Part shown: positions 39,340 through 47,857 of the stretch, piece by piece
Layout of the letters: each line of letters opens with the position of its first letter
Numbering within the stretch: the stretch's first letter is position 1
DNA from: Shewanella loihica PV-4
Lineage (GTDB): Bacteria; Pseudomonadota; Gammaproteobacteria; Enterobacterales; Shewanellaceae
NCBI RefSeq assembly: GCF_000016065.1
Contig: NC_009092.1
Location: forward strand, 2,232,001-2,296,000
Length of the DNA: 64,000 nucleotides
Reading direction: 5' to 3'
Notes under the pieces: generated by a model
What the model saw: the letters and a program-made list of their open reading frames with translations, nothing else
What the model was told of the DNA's origin: nothing
Database searches by the model: none
Position numbers and translations under genes: made by a program

Positions 39340-40089
39340 ATGACACTTCCTCCCCATGCTGTACATCAGCGCTACCAATATCGAAAGGCGATCTCTACCC
39401 GGCCCTATAATGCCCGGGGGAAAAACCTTGAGCGCTGTGAGGCCTGCCTGCTGGCTCAGCGCTACTGCACCTGCGATACCCGCGCGCAGTTGCAATCCGA
39501 GGTTAGTTTTTTGCTGGTGATGTATGACGATGAGGTGTTAAAACCCAGTAATTCCGGGCGCTTAATTGCCGATCTTATCCCCGATACCCATGCCTATATC
39601 TGGGATCGTACCCGAACTAATCGCAAGCTCATGGCACTACTCGAATCTTCCGAATATCAACCTTATCTGGTTTTCCCCAGCGAATATGCCATGCCATCTC
39701 AAGCAGTGGTGCCCGATGTAGCGCTGAAAACGCGCTTAGCCTCGGAAACCAAACGCCCGCTGTTTGTGCTGCTCGATGGCAGCTGGCGTGAGGCGATCAA
39801 GATGTTTAACAAGAGTGAATATCTGCACCATCTGCCCATGCTGTCGTTTGCACCGGACGCCGCGGCGCGATATGGCCTACGTAAGGGAAGTCGTGATTTT
39901 CAGCTCGGTACCGCCGAGGTGGCGAGTTTAGTACTTAGCGCTGCCGCAGAGCCCAAGAATGCAGCCAGTCTGTCGGCCTGGTTCTCGCTGTTTATCGAAT
40001 CATCCCTCTATAGCCGCAGCCGCAAGAGCCCTAAAGATCTGGCGCCACTCGACAGTTTGAAAGCCGCTTTCCTAAAGACTTTAAAGTAA
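39340..40089 (+). CDS. tapT: tRNA-uridine aminocarboxypropyltransferase (DTW domain)
   Basis: Transfers the aminocarboxypropyl group of SAM to U47 of tRNA (acp3U). 249 residues. N-terminal zinc-type cysteines CEACLLAQRYCTCDT; then MYDDEVLKPSNSGRLIADLIPDT and LDGSWREAIKMFNKSEYL, which is the DTW signature (here Asp-Gly-Ser-Trp). Closely resembles E. coli YfiP. In E. coli the order is yfiP-patZ-pssA; here patZ is absent and the genes face the same way. Confidence 0.9.
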   Translation: MTLPPHAVHQRYQYRKAISTRPYNARGKNLERCEACLLAQRYCTCDTRAQLQSEVSFLLVMYDDEVLKPSNSGRLIADLIPDTHAYIWDRTRTNRKLMALLESSEYQPYLVFPSEYAMPSQAVVPDVALKTRLASETKRPLFVLLDGSWREAIKMFNKSEYLHHLPMLSFAPDAAARYGLRKGSRDFQLGTAEVASLVLSAAAEPKNAASLSAWFSLFIESSLYSRSRKSPKDLAPLDSLKAAFLKTLK

Positions 40090-40261
40090 ACGTTAAAGTA
40101 GAGCCTTAAAGTCACAAGCTTGTCTGATTTTTGCGCCGAGGGGAATATTCTCATATAGTGAAATAAGGGGCTATGCCAGAGGTTGGCATGTTTGAGTCGA
40201 GGTTCTTCGATATTGGCTTTTGCGCAACGGGGTGTAGCATCAAACAAAATAAGGAGTAGCT

Positions 40262-40516
40262 ATGTTAAATATACCTCTACATAGAAACTTGCGCATAAGT
40301 GGGCATAGTTTCTCTTCGGGCGGCTACTCACTCGTGCTATTTCTCTTTCTCTTAATGGGCTGTGGTACGCCAAGCCAAATTGATAACAGTTCAAATCAGT
40401 CTATTGCTCTCGATACCGTGAGCTACAACAGGTATCAGGCCATCTATTTTTGTAAACAAAATCGTTGGGCGTTTTGCCAGAGTTGGGGCGAGCTAAGTGT
40501 TACACGGCTCGCCTAA
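40262..40516 (+). CDS. Small putative lipoprotein
   Basis: 84 residues behind an excellent AATAAGGAG site. A hydrophobic stretch (about 23-33) ends in LLMGCG, a plausible lipobox, leaving a short mature peptide with two Cys near the end (YFCKQNRWAFCQSWG) that could form a disulfide. No family recognised. The ribosome site and lipobox together make it likely to be real. Confidence 0.55.
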   Translation: MLNIPLHRNLRISGHSFSSGGYSLVLFLFLLMGCGTPSQIDNSSNQSIALDTVSYNRYQAIYFCKQNRWAFCQSWGELSVTRLA

Positions 40517-40732
40517 GGTTTGAGCCCTGAATGTTAGTTAGCGTAGCTCAACGGTTCGAGATAGGTGTTTTGCATCTCACAATTACTATCTCGATTGTTC
40601 TTACTGACACGCTTATTGTATCTACAGGCAGAGCCTGAGAAGCAAGGATACGCGTAGGGGCATTTGCCTATTTAACTTGTGGACTTATTCGCTATTGAGA
40701 CAACTAGCTAACTGACAAATGCCCCCTACGGA

Positions 40733-41950
40733 CTAATCTTTGTAGATCACACCATCCTTCATAACGAAGCTCACCCGTTCCATCACTGAGATATCCGCTA
40801 ACGGATCGCCATCTACGGCTATGATGTCGGCATAGAAGCCAGGCTTGAGCTGTCCAAGGGTGTCTTCTTGCTGGATCAACGCCGCACTGTTAACGGTCGC
40901 GGCCTGCAGCGCCTGGGCTGGCGTCATCCCAAAGGTAACCATACGCGAGAACTGTTTGCCATTGTCGCCATGGGGATAGATGGCCGCATCCGAGCCAAAC
41001 ACCATCTTGGCCCCGGCTAATGTGGCGCGCCTGAAACTATCACGCTGGGCCTTAGAGACCTGTTTCTCTTTCTCTATGTTGGCCTGGGGTACGCCATTGG
41101 CTTCGCCAAAGGCCAGGGTATATTCGGTATTGTAGATATCGCAGGACAGGTAGGTTCCAGCTTTAACTGCCATCTTAATCGCATCCTCATCCATAAAGCT
41201 GCAGTGTTCAATGCTATCTATGCCAGCGCGAATAGCGGCCTTGATGCCGCTGGTGCCGTGGGCATGGGCGGCAACAACTAAACCGCAGCGATGGGCCTCG
41301 TCAGCCGCCGCGGCCAGTTCTTGCTCGATATATTGCTGCACGCCAACCTTGGTACCCTTTGAGAAAACGCCGCCGGTGGCGCAGATCTTAATGGCATTGG
41401 CGCCATATTTGATATTTTCGCGCACCTTCTGCCTGACGGCCCAGGGGCCATCAGCGACACCAGCTGCGACGCTATGCGCCTCTGGCGCGGCAAAGTTATC
41501 GTCACAATGGCCGCCAGTGATACTCAGCGCATGACCAACGGCCCAGATGCGAGGCCCGGGGATCTCACCCGCTTTGATGGCATCGCGCGTTGCGATAACC
41601 GAGTAACCAGAGGCACCTAGGTCCCGCACCGTGGTAAAACCTGCCATCAGGGTGCTGCGGGCATTCTTGACCGCCTTCACCGTCTGTCTCGGAATGGAGT
41701 AATTCATCGATTCGAGAAAGTTATCTTCGGCGTCGCTGGAGAGATGCACATGCATATCCATGACCCCAGGTAGCAGATATTTGTCCTTAAGGTCGACCAC
41801 TCGATAATTGCCTTGCATAGCCACACTACCTAGCTTAGCCACACTGTCTTGATGGCCGACCGAGACTATCTGATTGCCGCGAACCACTATGGCTACATCT
41901 TCGATAGTCTTTCCCTTAGCGACGTCCACATAGCCTTTGGCAAGTAGCAA
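40733..41950 (-). CDS. Amidohydrolase (imidazolonepropionase/prolidase-like), signal peptide out of frame
   Basis: 405 residues of a complete metal-dependent TIM-barrel hydrolase. Ligands: MHVHLS (HxH), KICATGGV (carboxylated Lys), AAHAHGT (His), IEHCSF (His) and GSDAAIY (Asp). Relatives act on dipeptides with C-terminal Pro or related amides and are usually exported. In this frame the only available start is a TTG at 41950 with no ribosome site, and the frame is closed a little upstream. A proper ribosome site, ATG and signal peptide lie at 42125 in another frame (next entry). So the gene may be frameshifted, mis-sequenced or recoded. Confidence 0.82.
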   Translation of the reverse strand: MLLAKGYVDVAKGKTIEDVAIVVRGNQIVSVGHQDSVAKLGSVAMQGNYRVVDLKDKYLLPGVMDMHVHLSSDAEDNFLESMNYSIPRQTVKAVKNARSTLMAGFTTVRDLGASGYSVIATRDAIKAGEIPGPRIWAVGHALSITGGHCDDNFAAPEAHSVAAGVADGPWAVRQKVRENIKYGANAIKICATGGVFSKGTKVGVQQYIEQELAAAADEAHRCGLVVAAHAHGTSGIKAAIRAGIDSIEHCSFMDEDAIKMAVKAGTYLSCDIYNTEYTLAFGEANGVPQANIEKEKQVSKAQRDSFRRATLAGAKMVFGSDAAIYPHGDNGKQFSRMVTFGMTPAQALQAATVNSAALIQQEDTLGQLKPGFYADIIAVDGDPLADISVMERVSFVMKDGVIYKD

Positions 41951-42125
41951 GGTGCTTGAGTTTGGGCCTGAGCCTGGGTCTCTGCTTGGATTTCGGCTTG
42001 AGCTTGAGAAAGCTTGGCAGTATTACCACCAAGGCCAGTGCAAGAGTGCTCAAAGGTTTGGTTAGGGCCAGCGGGGACAAAGATGCTCCTTGCTGAGTAT
42101 CATCATAATGGCATTGCGACATCAT
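41916..42125 (-). pseudogene. Detached signal-peptide segment of the amidohydrolase
   Basis: Starts at ATG 42125 with AAGGAAAACCT upstream. The peptide runs through a signal-like core LSTLALALVVILPSF, then becomes Lys/Arg-rich and stops at 41916. A third frame in between codes LSQAQA followed by EIQAETQAQAQTQA, an ideal signal-peptidase site and neutral spacer. The catalytic body is in yet another frame. Three frames each hold one part of what looks like one exported protein, within CARGCY-type repeats. The simplest reading is two small indels. Confidence 0.65.
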
Positions 42126-42224
42126 AGGTTTTCCTTATTGTTATTAATGGGTAACGCACGAACCATGTTAAGTCATATTGGGCCGAATAGAGGAGTATGT
42201 TTTAACCTCAGTCCACCTTAGCCA

Positions 42225-43367
42225 CTAACTTTGCTTAGTGGCGAACACCTGCTGCCAAAATTCTGCGCCGAGGGCGCTGATAACCCGTGACTCACCGTTG
42301 AGCAAGATGGCGATCCCAATATCCAGCTCTGGCGAGTAGGCCACTTCGGTCACATAACCTGCGACCCAACCGGCGTGGTAGATCAGCCGATGGCCGTTAA
42401 ACTGGTAGATGCGCCAGCCCTTGCCGTAGTGAGCATCATCAAGATAGGGTTTCCAATCGCGGCGGCGCAGCTCCTTAGTGGTGCGAACCCCAGGGGTAGT
42501 GATATCTTCCAGCACCTGAGGCGAGAGCACCTTAGGTTCATGCCCCATGTTAGCCATGAGCCACTTAGCCATATCCTTGATACTGGCATTGACTCCAGCA
42601 GCCGGCGCCAGCTGATAATAGTTAGGTTTCACCTTAACCTGTTTAAATCCATGTTTCGTTTTGATATGAGGCTCGGCGCGATTGCTGGTATGAGTAAAGG
42701 CCTCATAGCCGATAGAGGCCGTTTCCATGGCAAGTGGCACGAAGATACGCTTGTCGATCAACTCTTCATAGGGCTGGCCGCTTTCCTGCTCGATCGCCTG
42801 CTCGATAAAGGAGAAGGCGACGTTTTGATAGCTGTAACAGACGCCCGGTGGGCAGATGGGGGTCAGCTCGGCAAATTTGGGAATGATCTTGTTTAACTTA
42901 ACGTTGGCATTAACCAGGTTATCGTAGCTGTTTGGCATCAGGCCTGTGCTTTGGCCTATCACATGGCCCAGGGTGATCGCCTGACTATCGGCAGGCTTCG
43001 CCAGGGAAAAGTTAGGAAGGTATTGATTGATAGGTTGTTGCCAGCTGAGTTTATGTTCGTGCACCAGTTGACTCGCCAGCGCCCCGGCAAAGGTTTTTGA
43101 GACGGATGCCAGGCGAAACACAGTATCGGCATTGATCTTCTTGCTACCGCCTTGATGGCGTTTGCCATAGGTATCCAGAGTAACTATGTTGTCGCCCTGG
43201 ACTATCACAAAGGCGCCGCCGGGTACTTTGTTAGCCTTGAGCTGCTTCTTAAAATTTTGCTGAAAACTTTCGCCTAGGTGTTGATAAGACTGGGCTATTG
43301 TCGAGGCATTGAAAAGGAGTGCGCAGCAGCACACGGCGAATGACAACAGGGCCGTATTGAAAGACAT
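42225..43367 (-). CDS. Serine hydrolase, class C beta-lactamase/DD-peptidase fold, exported
   Basis: 380 residues. Signal peptide about 1-25 ending ASTIAQS. Motifs: SxxK in FRLASVSKTFAG (about residue 92), YxN in CYSYQNVAF, and HxG in YHAGWVAGY replacing KTG, as in class C-like esterases and peptidases. It could be a D-amino peptidase, esterase or beta-lactamase; sequence alone does not decide. It lies upstream of the amidohydrolase on the same strand, 99 bases from its ATG, perhaps in one operon for peptide or amide use. Confidence 0.88.
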   Translation of the reverse strand: MSFNTALLSFAVCCCALLFNASTIAQSYQHLGESFQQNFKKQLKANKVPGGAFVIVQGDNIVTLDTYGKRHQGGSKKINADTVFRLASVSKTFAGALASQLVHEHKLSWQQPINQYLPNFSLAKPADSQAITLGHVIGQSTGLMPNSYDNLVNANVKLNKIIPKFAELTPICPPGVCYSYQNVAFSFIEQAIEQESGQPYEELIDKRIFVPLAMETASIGYEAFTHTSNRAEPHIKTKHGFKQVKVKPNYYQLAPAAGVNASIKDMAKWLMANMGHEPKVLSPQVLEDITTPGVRTTKELRRRDWKPYLDDAHYGKGWRIYQFNGHRLIYHAGWVAGYVTEVAYSPELDIGIAILLNGESRVISALGAEFWQQVFATKQS

Positions 43368-43611
43368 GAATAAGCTACCCGAATAAGCTAATTGTTTATA
43401 GTAGTTGTTATTGCGACGTCAATGTCGTGTCAAATTATGGATAAATGTCATGACTTTGACGCCCATGCCATACTAACTAAAGCGGGAAAAAGATGTAAGC
43501 CAGGTTCGCCCATTTCCCATTACAACGGCTAAGGATTAACCGCCTCATAAATGATAGGGCGTTTTTCATACACTCGCTGGCTACAGATTTATACAAAAGA
43601 CGAAAACAATC

Positions 43612-44211
43612 TTAGGGTTTAGTTATCGCCATCAAATAAGCGAGCTCGGCGACATTATTCACCTGCATCTTCTGCATAACTTTTTGGCGGTGGAGCTCAA
43701 TGGTTCGCTGGGCTATGTTGAGTTCAGCGGCAATGACCTTGTTTAACTTACCGGCGAGCACGGCGTGCATGACTTGTTGTTCTCTCGGCGTCAGCGAAGC
43801 GATTCGTTGTGCCACACTCGATGCCTTTTCTTTATGCTGGTAGGCGTCAAGGCTCATCAATGAAGCCTTTTTCATCAAGGCTTGGAGTTTGTCGCCATCG
43901 GCGGGTTTTTCTAAGAAGTCGATGGCGCCATGTTGTAAGGCTTGTACGGCCATCGAGATAGTGCCGTGGCCGGTGAGCATGATGACACTCAGCGGGCTGT
44001 CTTGCTGCTTGATCTGCTGCAGTAACTCTATGCCATCGACACCCGGCATCTGAATATCCAAAATAGCGACCCCGGGCAGATGCAGATCTACCTGAGTTAG
44101 GAAGCAGCTTGCATTGGTGAAGGTTTGGGGGGCGTAGCCCATGCCTTCAAGCATCCACTTTAAAGAATCTAAGACGTCTTGGTCGTCATCGACTAGATAG
44201 AGATTACACAT
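43612..44211 (-). CDS. FixJ/NarL-type response regulator (TtrR-like)
   Basis: 199 residues. Receiver with YLVDDDQDV, phospho-acceptor Asp about 52 in ILDIQMPGVDG, VIMLTGHG, and Lys in DFLEKPADG. The LuxR-type helix-turn-helix in the C-terminal part reads LTPREQQVMHAVLAGKLNKVIAAELNIAQRTIELHRQKVMQKM. Its start overlaps the kinase stop by eight bases, so the pair is translationally coupled. This FixJ architecture with a PhnD-type sensor kinase is that of TtrSR and ThsSR, which respond to tetrathionate and thiosulfate; the true signal here is unknown. Confidence 0.92.
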   Translation of the reverse strand: MCNLYLVDDDQDVLDSLKWMLEGMGYAPQTFTNASCFLTQVDLHLPGVAILDIQMPGVDGIELLQQIKQQDSPLSVIMLTGHGTISMAVQALQHGAIDFLEKPADGDKLQALMKKASLMSLDAYQHKEKASSVAQRIASLTPREQQVMHAVLAGKLNKVIAAELNIAQRTIELHRQKVMQKMQVNNVAELAYLMAITKP

Positions 44212-46234
44212 GTACGTTTTCCTTAAGAGGCAGAGTGATCACTAAGGTGAGCCCTGTGGCGAATCTGGGAAACTCATCGCCAAGTTCCTTAGGTAAGTGT
44301 TGAGTTCTCGAGGCCTCGTGGTTGTTGAAGGCGCGGATCTTGCCGCCATGCTCTTCGACTATCCGTTTGCAAACCACCATACCAAGCCCCAAACCATTGG
44401 CCTTAGAGGTCTCGAAGGGGAAAAATAATCGCTCTAATGCCTGTTCACTCAGGCCGATGCCGCTGTCGGACACGACTATCACGGCATTCTCGCTATCGTT
44501 AGTTATGGCTATCGCCAGTTGCGGATCGTCAGTCTCATCCATCGCATCTAACGCGTTGCGGATCAGGTTAACAAACACCTGCTGCATTAAGCTGATATCC
44601 AGGGTCACGGTTAAAGGCCAGAGAAACAGCTTAGGGTTAAAGTCGATGCGCTTAAAATCAGGTTGCATCAGATTAAGCGTATCTTGAATGAGCTCCTTTA
44701 GATCACAGTCTTGATAGACGCTGGGTTGCTGGCAAAATTGGCGAAAGCGTTTAATGGTGTTTTGGGCACGGTCGACCTGTTGCAATATCTTACTGAGAGC
44801 GTGTTGCAGCTCAGTTTGCTGCGCTAAGAGCCGGTAGATACTGCCTTGGGCCAGATATCGGATACCCGCCAGCGGCTGATTCAATTCATGGGCGATGCCA
44901 GATGCCATCTCACCGGTTAGCAGCACTCTTTGCGCCCTATAGAACTGTTGTTGCTGCTCGAATAGCCTCTTTTGAGTGTTTTTATGTTGTGTCATCTCAT
45001 CACTTAGCGCCTGGGTACGTTTCTTCACCAGCCGTTTAACCCTAAGGTGGTGGAGGTAGCCAAGTGCCAGGATGATGGCTATCACTAAGGCCCAGGGGAT
45101 CGCATCCTCGGCCAATCGTTGCCAGTTGGTGACGAAGGGCCAACGGTCTAGTTGCTGGAGCAGGGTAAATACCTGGCTATCGTCAACCGGCACAGACCAA
45201 GTGTGATAACGCCCGAGTATTGCCTGCTGATCTTGGGACTCAATGTCGAGTAAGGCCCGCACAATTTGCCGCGCGACGTCATGATCTGTCTTGCCTAATT
45301 TAGAGAAGGCATAGCCAGGATAAAGGCTGCTAGAGGCTTGGCAGCTAAAGCCCGGATGAAACTGCGGCAGAAGCACATGCAACTCACCGCGGGTCAACTT
45401 GCCTTGGGCGATGGCGGATTCAAGCACGCAGCTGGGGAGTATGGCCACATCGGCGCGATCTTCTCGCAGAAAGTCGAGTAATTTCTCCTGTGGAAAGCCG
45501 ACAAACTCAAGTTGTCTCAGATCGTTAAGTGGATCGATGCCCGCCGTGATCATTTCTCCGGCTATGATTTGAAAACCACCAAAAGCGTTTGGGTCTGAGG
45601 AAACGACTCTCAAGCCTTCAAGATCGCTTAAGGTATTAATTTCCAGTGAGCTTCTCGAAATCAGAGCTGTGCCAACGGCCTGCTCTGGATTAGCATGATT
45701 TAGCGGTACCAGAGTCAACAGGTGGCTGACGCCATAGTCCTTCTTAAAGGCCACGGTGATGAGTGCATTGCCTATGATAAAATCTAGGCTGCTATTGGAG
45801 ACACGTTCAACCAGCTCATCAGGTCTGAGGGGGACAAGTTCCAGCTCAATGCCGGTCTCCTTTGTGACCCTCGCCAGGGTAGGTGCCCAGCGCTGATACA
45901 CTATCTCGGGTGCCGCAAAGGCAAGCGCGCCCACTGTGTATGAGCGAGACGTTAAGGTTGCAGCTTGATTCGAATCACTGTTAGCCAATGCACTTGGTAC
46001 CGGGCTTGCTACCAGAGCTACAAATAGACCTATAAACAGGCCTCTACACAAGGGGGGGAGCAGCTGTATCGATACTTTCCATAAGTGCCTTATGTGCCTT
46101 AACCTTAAGAGCTGGGCGCGCTTTAAGTACTTAAGCGCCGATAGCTTAGCTGCACCTTCGTTTGGGTGCTGATACCAATATCGGCTATCGCTTTTTCTAG
46201 CGATAGCTCTCTGTCTGTCGCAAATAGATGTCAT
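44204..46234 (-). CDS. Sensor histidine kinase with periplasmic PhnD-type domain (TtrS-like)
   Basis: 676 residues. A hydrophobic segment (about 64-84) ends in PVPSALA. A periplasmic PhnD-like substrate-binding domain follows (about 98-350; SYTVGALAFAAPEIVYQRW, SSDPNAFGGFQ, RADVAILPSCVL). Then a membrane segment (about 379-396), a coiled coil, and the kinase core with His449 in GIAHELNQPLAG, N box NLIRNALDA, and G boxes DSGIGLS and NGLGLGM. The dimerisation type matches TtrS/DctB-like kinases. No sulfur-oxyanion reductase gene is nearby; instead flavin-protein genes lie upstream. Start is uncertain, as about 60 residues precede the first membrane segment. Confidence 0.9.
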   Translation of the reverse strand: MTSICDRQRAIARKSDSRYWYQHPNEGAAKLSALKYLKRAQLLRLRHIRHLWKVSIQLLPPLCRGLFIGLFVALVASPVPSALANSDSNQAATLTSRSYTVGALAFAAPEIVYQRWAPTLARVTKETGIELELVPLRPDELVERVSNSSLDFIIGNALITVAFKKDYGVSHLLTLVPLNHANPEQAVGTALISRSSLEINTLSDLEGLRVVSSDPNAFGGFQIIAGEMITAGIDPLNDLRQLEFVGFPQEKLLDFLREDRADVAILPSCVLESAIAQGKLTRGELHVLLPQFHPGFSCQASSSLYPGYAFSKLGKTDHDVARQIVRALLDIESQDQQAILGRYHTWSVPVDDSQVFTLLQQLDRWPFVTNWQRLAEDAIPWALVIAIILALGYLHHLRVKRLVKKRTQALSDEMTQHKNTQKRLFEQQQQFYRAQRVLLTGEMASGIAHELNQPLAGIRYLAQGSIYRLLAQQTELQHALSKILQQVDRAQNTIKRFRQFCQQPSVYQDCDLKELIQDTLNLMQPDFKRIDFNPKLFLWPLTVTLDISLMQQVFVNLIRNALDAMDETDDPQLAIAITNDSENAVIVVSDSGIGLSEQALERLFFPFETSKANGLGLGMVVCKRIVEEHGGKIRAFNNHEASRTQHLPKELGDEFPRFATGLTLVITLPLKENVHV

Positions 46235-46338
46235 AGGGGCATCAATTGATTATCTCTAGACTAATTATGACCTATGATGACGAAATACCTTAATGTTTTA
46301 GTGCTTCTCAGTGATCCGTTTCACATCTGAGCATATAT

Positions 46339-46352
46339 TGCGGAAAACCGCT
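46339..46352. promoter_or_regulatory. Candidate operator, copy 1, upstream of the sensor kinase gene
   Basis: TGCGGAAAACCGCT centred about 110 bases before the kinase start. On the other strand it reads GCGGTTTTCCGCA, differing by one base from copy 2 at 47782-47794. AT-rich arms extend the dyad. Probably the binding site of the encoded response regulator or another shared regulator. Confidence 0.6.
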
Positions 46353-46481
46353 ATATCAATATTGATAACTCTTGCGAATAATTAATGGCCGCCAATGTAT
46401 TACATGGTGTATTTTATATTAGCCTTGTTATTTGTATCGTTATTTTTCTCACTATTTTCTTCTACTGTTTTCCTGGCTATT

Positions 46482-47660
46482 TTATTCCAATTTTTCTGTA
46501 TATTGATTAAAGCCGGTAGATTTTATTTTTTCTCCTTTAGCATTGATATACCATATCGCCTCGATCCATGGGTGACTATTAACATACTCAAGCCCCTCGT
46601 CGACAGGCATTAAGAACAACATGGTTGATATCACGTCGGCATATATTTGATTGTCGCTTAAAATAACGGTCACAGATATGCCTTCGGTCTCTGGGTAGAG
46701 GGTTTTAGGGTCTATGATATGATGGTACTTCTTTCCATCGACCATAAAGTACTTTAAGTAGTTACCACTGCTGACGACTGTTAAGTCGCTGCCAGCGATG
46801 ACCTCGTGATAACGGCCTTGTTCAGACTGGCATTTGGATGAGCGATAGTGATTCTGCCTACAGATGGGATCTTCGATAGCGATATTAAAATAGCGCCCGC
46901 TTGGGTGTAGGCCATAGTGGCGTATGTTACCGCCAGCATTGATAACGAACCGGCTCATGCCATCGCGTATGAGCTGATCATAGAGCTTCTCTACCATCCA
47001 GCCCTTGGCGATGCCGCCGAGATCTATGCTCATCCCTTCGGCCAACCGGATCTTGTTGGCCCGCCTGTCCAGGTGGATCTTATCGACATCGATATGCTCT
47101 GCGGCTTGTTTTAGTGCCCTTTCATCGGGAATTGAGCAGTTATCCTTTTGTTTCTCGCACGCAAACCTTTGCGCTCGCCACAAGGCGATCACCGGCGACA
47201 GCGCGATGTTAAACCGCCCTCGACTCTGTTCATGCCAATCGATGGCCGATGCGATTAACGCCGTCAATTGAGGGTCGATATCATGACTCTGTCCTGGTGC
47301 CTCATTGACGCTTTTAACGTTGGTGACATGGGGATAGGTAGAATAATCCGATGCGAGATAGTGATACTCCTGGATCACCGAAAGCGCTCGACATAGGCTC
47401 GCCCGAGTCTGCTCAGTTGGTGCTTGATAAAGGCTGATGGTGATAGAGGTGCCAAAATACTTTAATGTCGTCAGGCTTGCGGTCTGGTTATCTAAGGTGA
47501 TCACCGCATTATCTTCACAGCTGTAGTAACTATCTAATATTTCTGACGAGTATTTGTCTTTCGCCAGTTTGAATACATCCTCGTCACTTGCGGCAAAAAT
47601 GGATGTAGCCGTCAAACAGGCTATTATAAAAATATTGGCGAGCAGCGCTGGCTTTATCAT
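46482..47660 (-). CDS. apbE: FAD:protein FMN transferase, exported
   Basis: 392 residues with a signal peptide ending near SIFAASDE. ApbE covalently links FMN to Thr or Ser in periplasmic flavoproteins using FAD and Mg. Signature segments: FNIALSPVIALWR, the loop MSIDLGGIAKGWMVEKL, NAGGNIRHYG, the metal-site region HHIIDPKTLYPETEG, and ADVISTMLFLM. It is longer than typical because of an N-terminal extension (about 23-60) with SYYSC. Divergent from a lipoprotein that carries the target motif, so enzyme and substrate are probably paired. Confidence 0.9.
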   Translation of the reverse strand: MIKPALLANIFIIACLTATSIFAASDEDVFKLAKDKYSSEILDSYYSCEDNAVITLDNQTASLTTLKYFGTSITISLYQAPTEQTRASLCRALSVIQEYHYLASDYSTYPHVTNVKSVNEAPGQSHDIDPQLTALIASAIDWHEQSRGRFNIALSPVIALWRAQRFACEKQKDNCSIPDERALKQAAEHIDVDKIHLDRRANKIRLAEGMSIDLGGIAKGWMVEKLYDQLIRDGMSRFVINAGGNIRHYGLHPSGRYFNIAIEDPICRQNHYRSSKCQSEQGRYHEVIAGSDLTVVSSGNYLKYFMVDGKKYHHIIDPKTLYPETEGISVTVILSDNQIYADVISTMLFLMPVDEGLEYVNSHPWIEAIWYINAKGEKIKSTGFNQYTEKLE

Positions 47661-47780
47661 TCACATTAAACTCTTTAAATAATTCAGATGATCAATATAA
47701 ACCATGTCTTACTGTGAAATATAAACAGGATGTTTGTTTTTGTTAAGCAGATCAAAATAACAAACAATAAGATTTAAACC

Positions 47781-47823
47781 TGCGGTTTTCCGTAGTTGTT
47801 GCCAAATTTAGATTACTTATGCT
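47781..47823 (+). promoter_or_regulatory. Candidate operator copy 2 and promoter of the flavoprotein gene
   Basis: TGCGGTTTTCCGTA (47781-47794) shares GCGGTTTTCCGYA with copy 1. Immediately downstream are a -35 candidate TTGTTG (47796-47801) and -10 candidate TATGCT (47818-47823) spaced by 16 bases, placing the dyad at about -42 relative to a predicted start, the usual place for an activator touching RNA polymerase. The promoter call is weaker than the repeat call. The site also lies upstream of divergent apbE. Confidence 0.6.
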
Positions 47824-47857
47824 TGCAAGTAATTTCTCGCAGTAAAGGTAATTAACA

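Noticed and set aside
40173..40189. Small hairpin ATGCCA/TGGCAT before the small lipoprotein gene
   Set aside because: Short stem with no T run or conserved motif; no function can be argued.
46395..46613. Very hydrophobic plus-strand frame of 72 codons antisense to the apbE end
   Set aside because: No ribosome site; hydrophobicity comes from T-rich intergenic DNA, and half of it is antisense to apbE.
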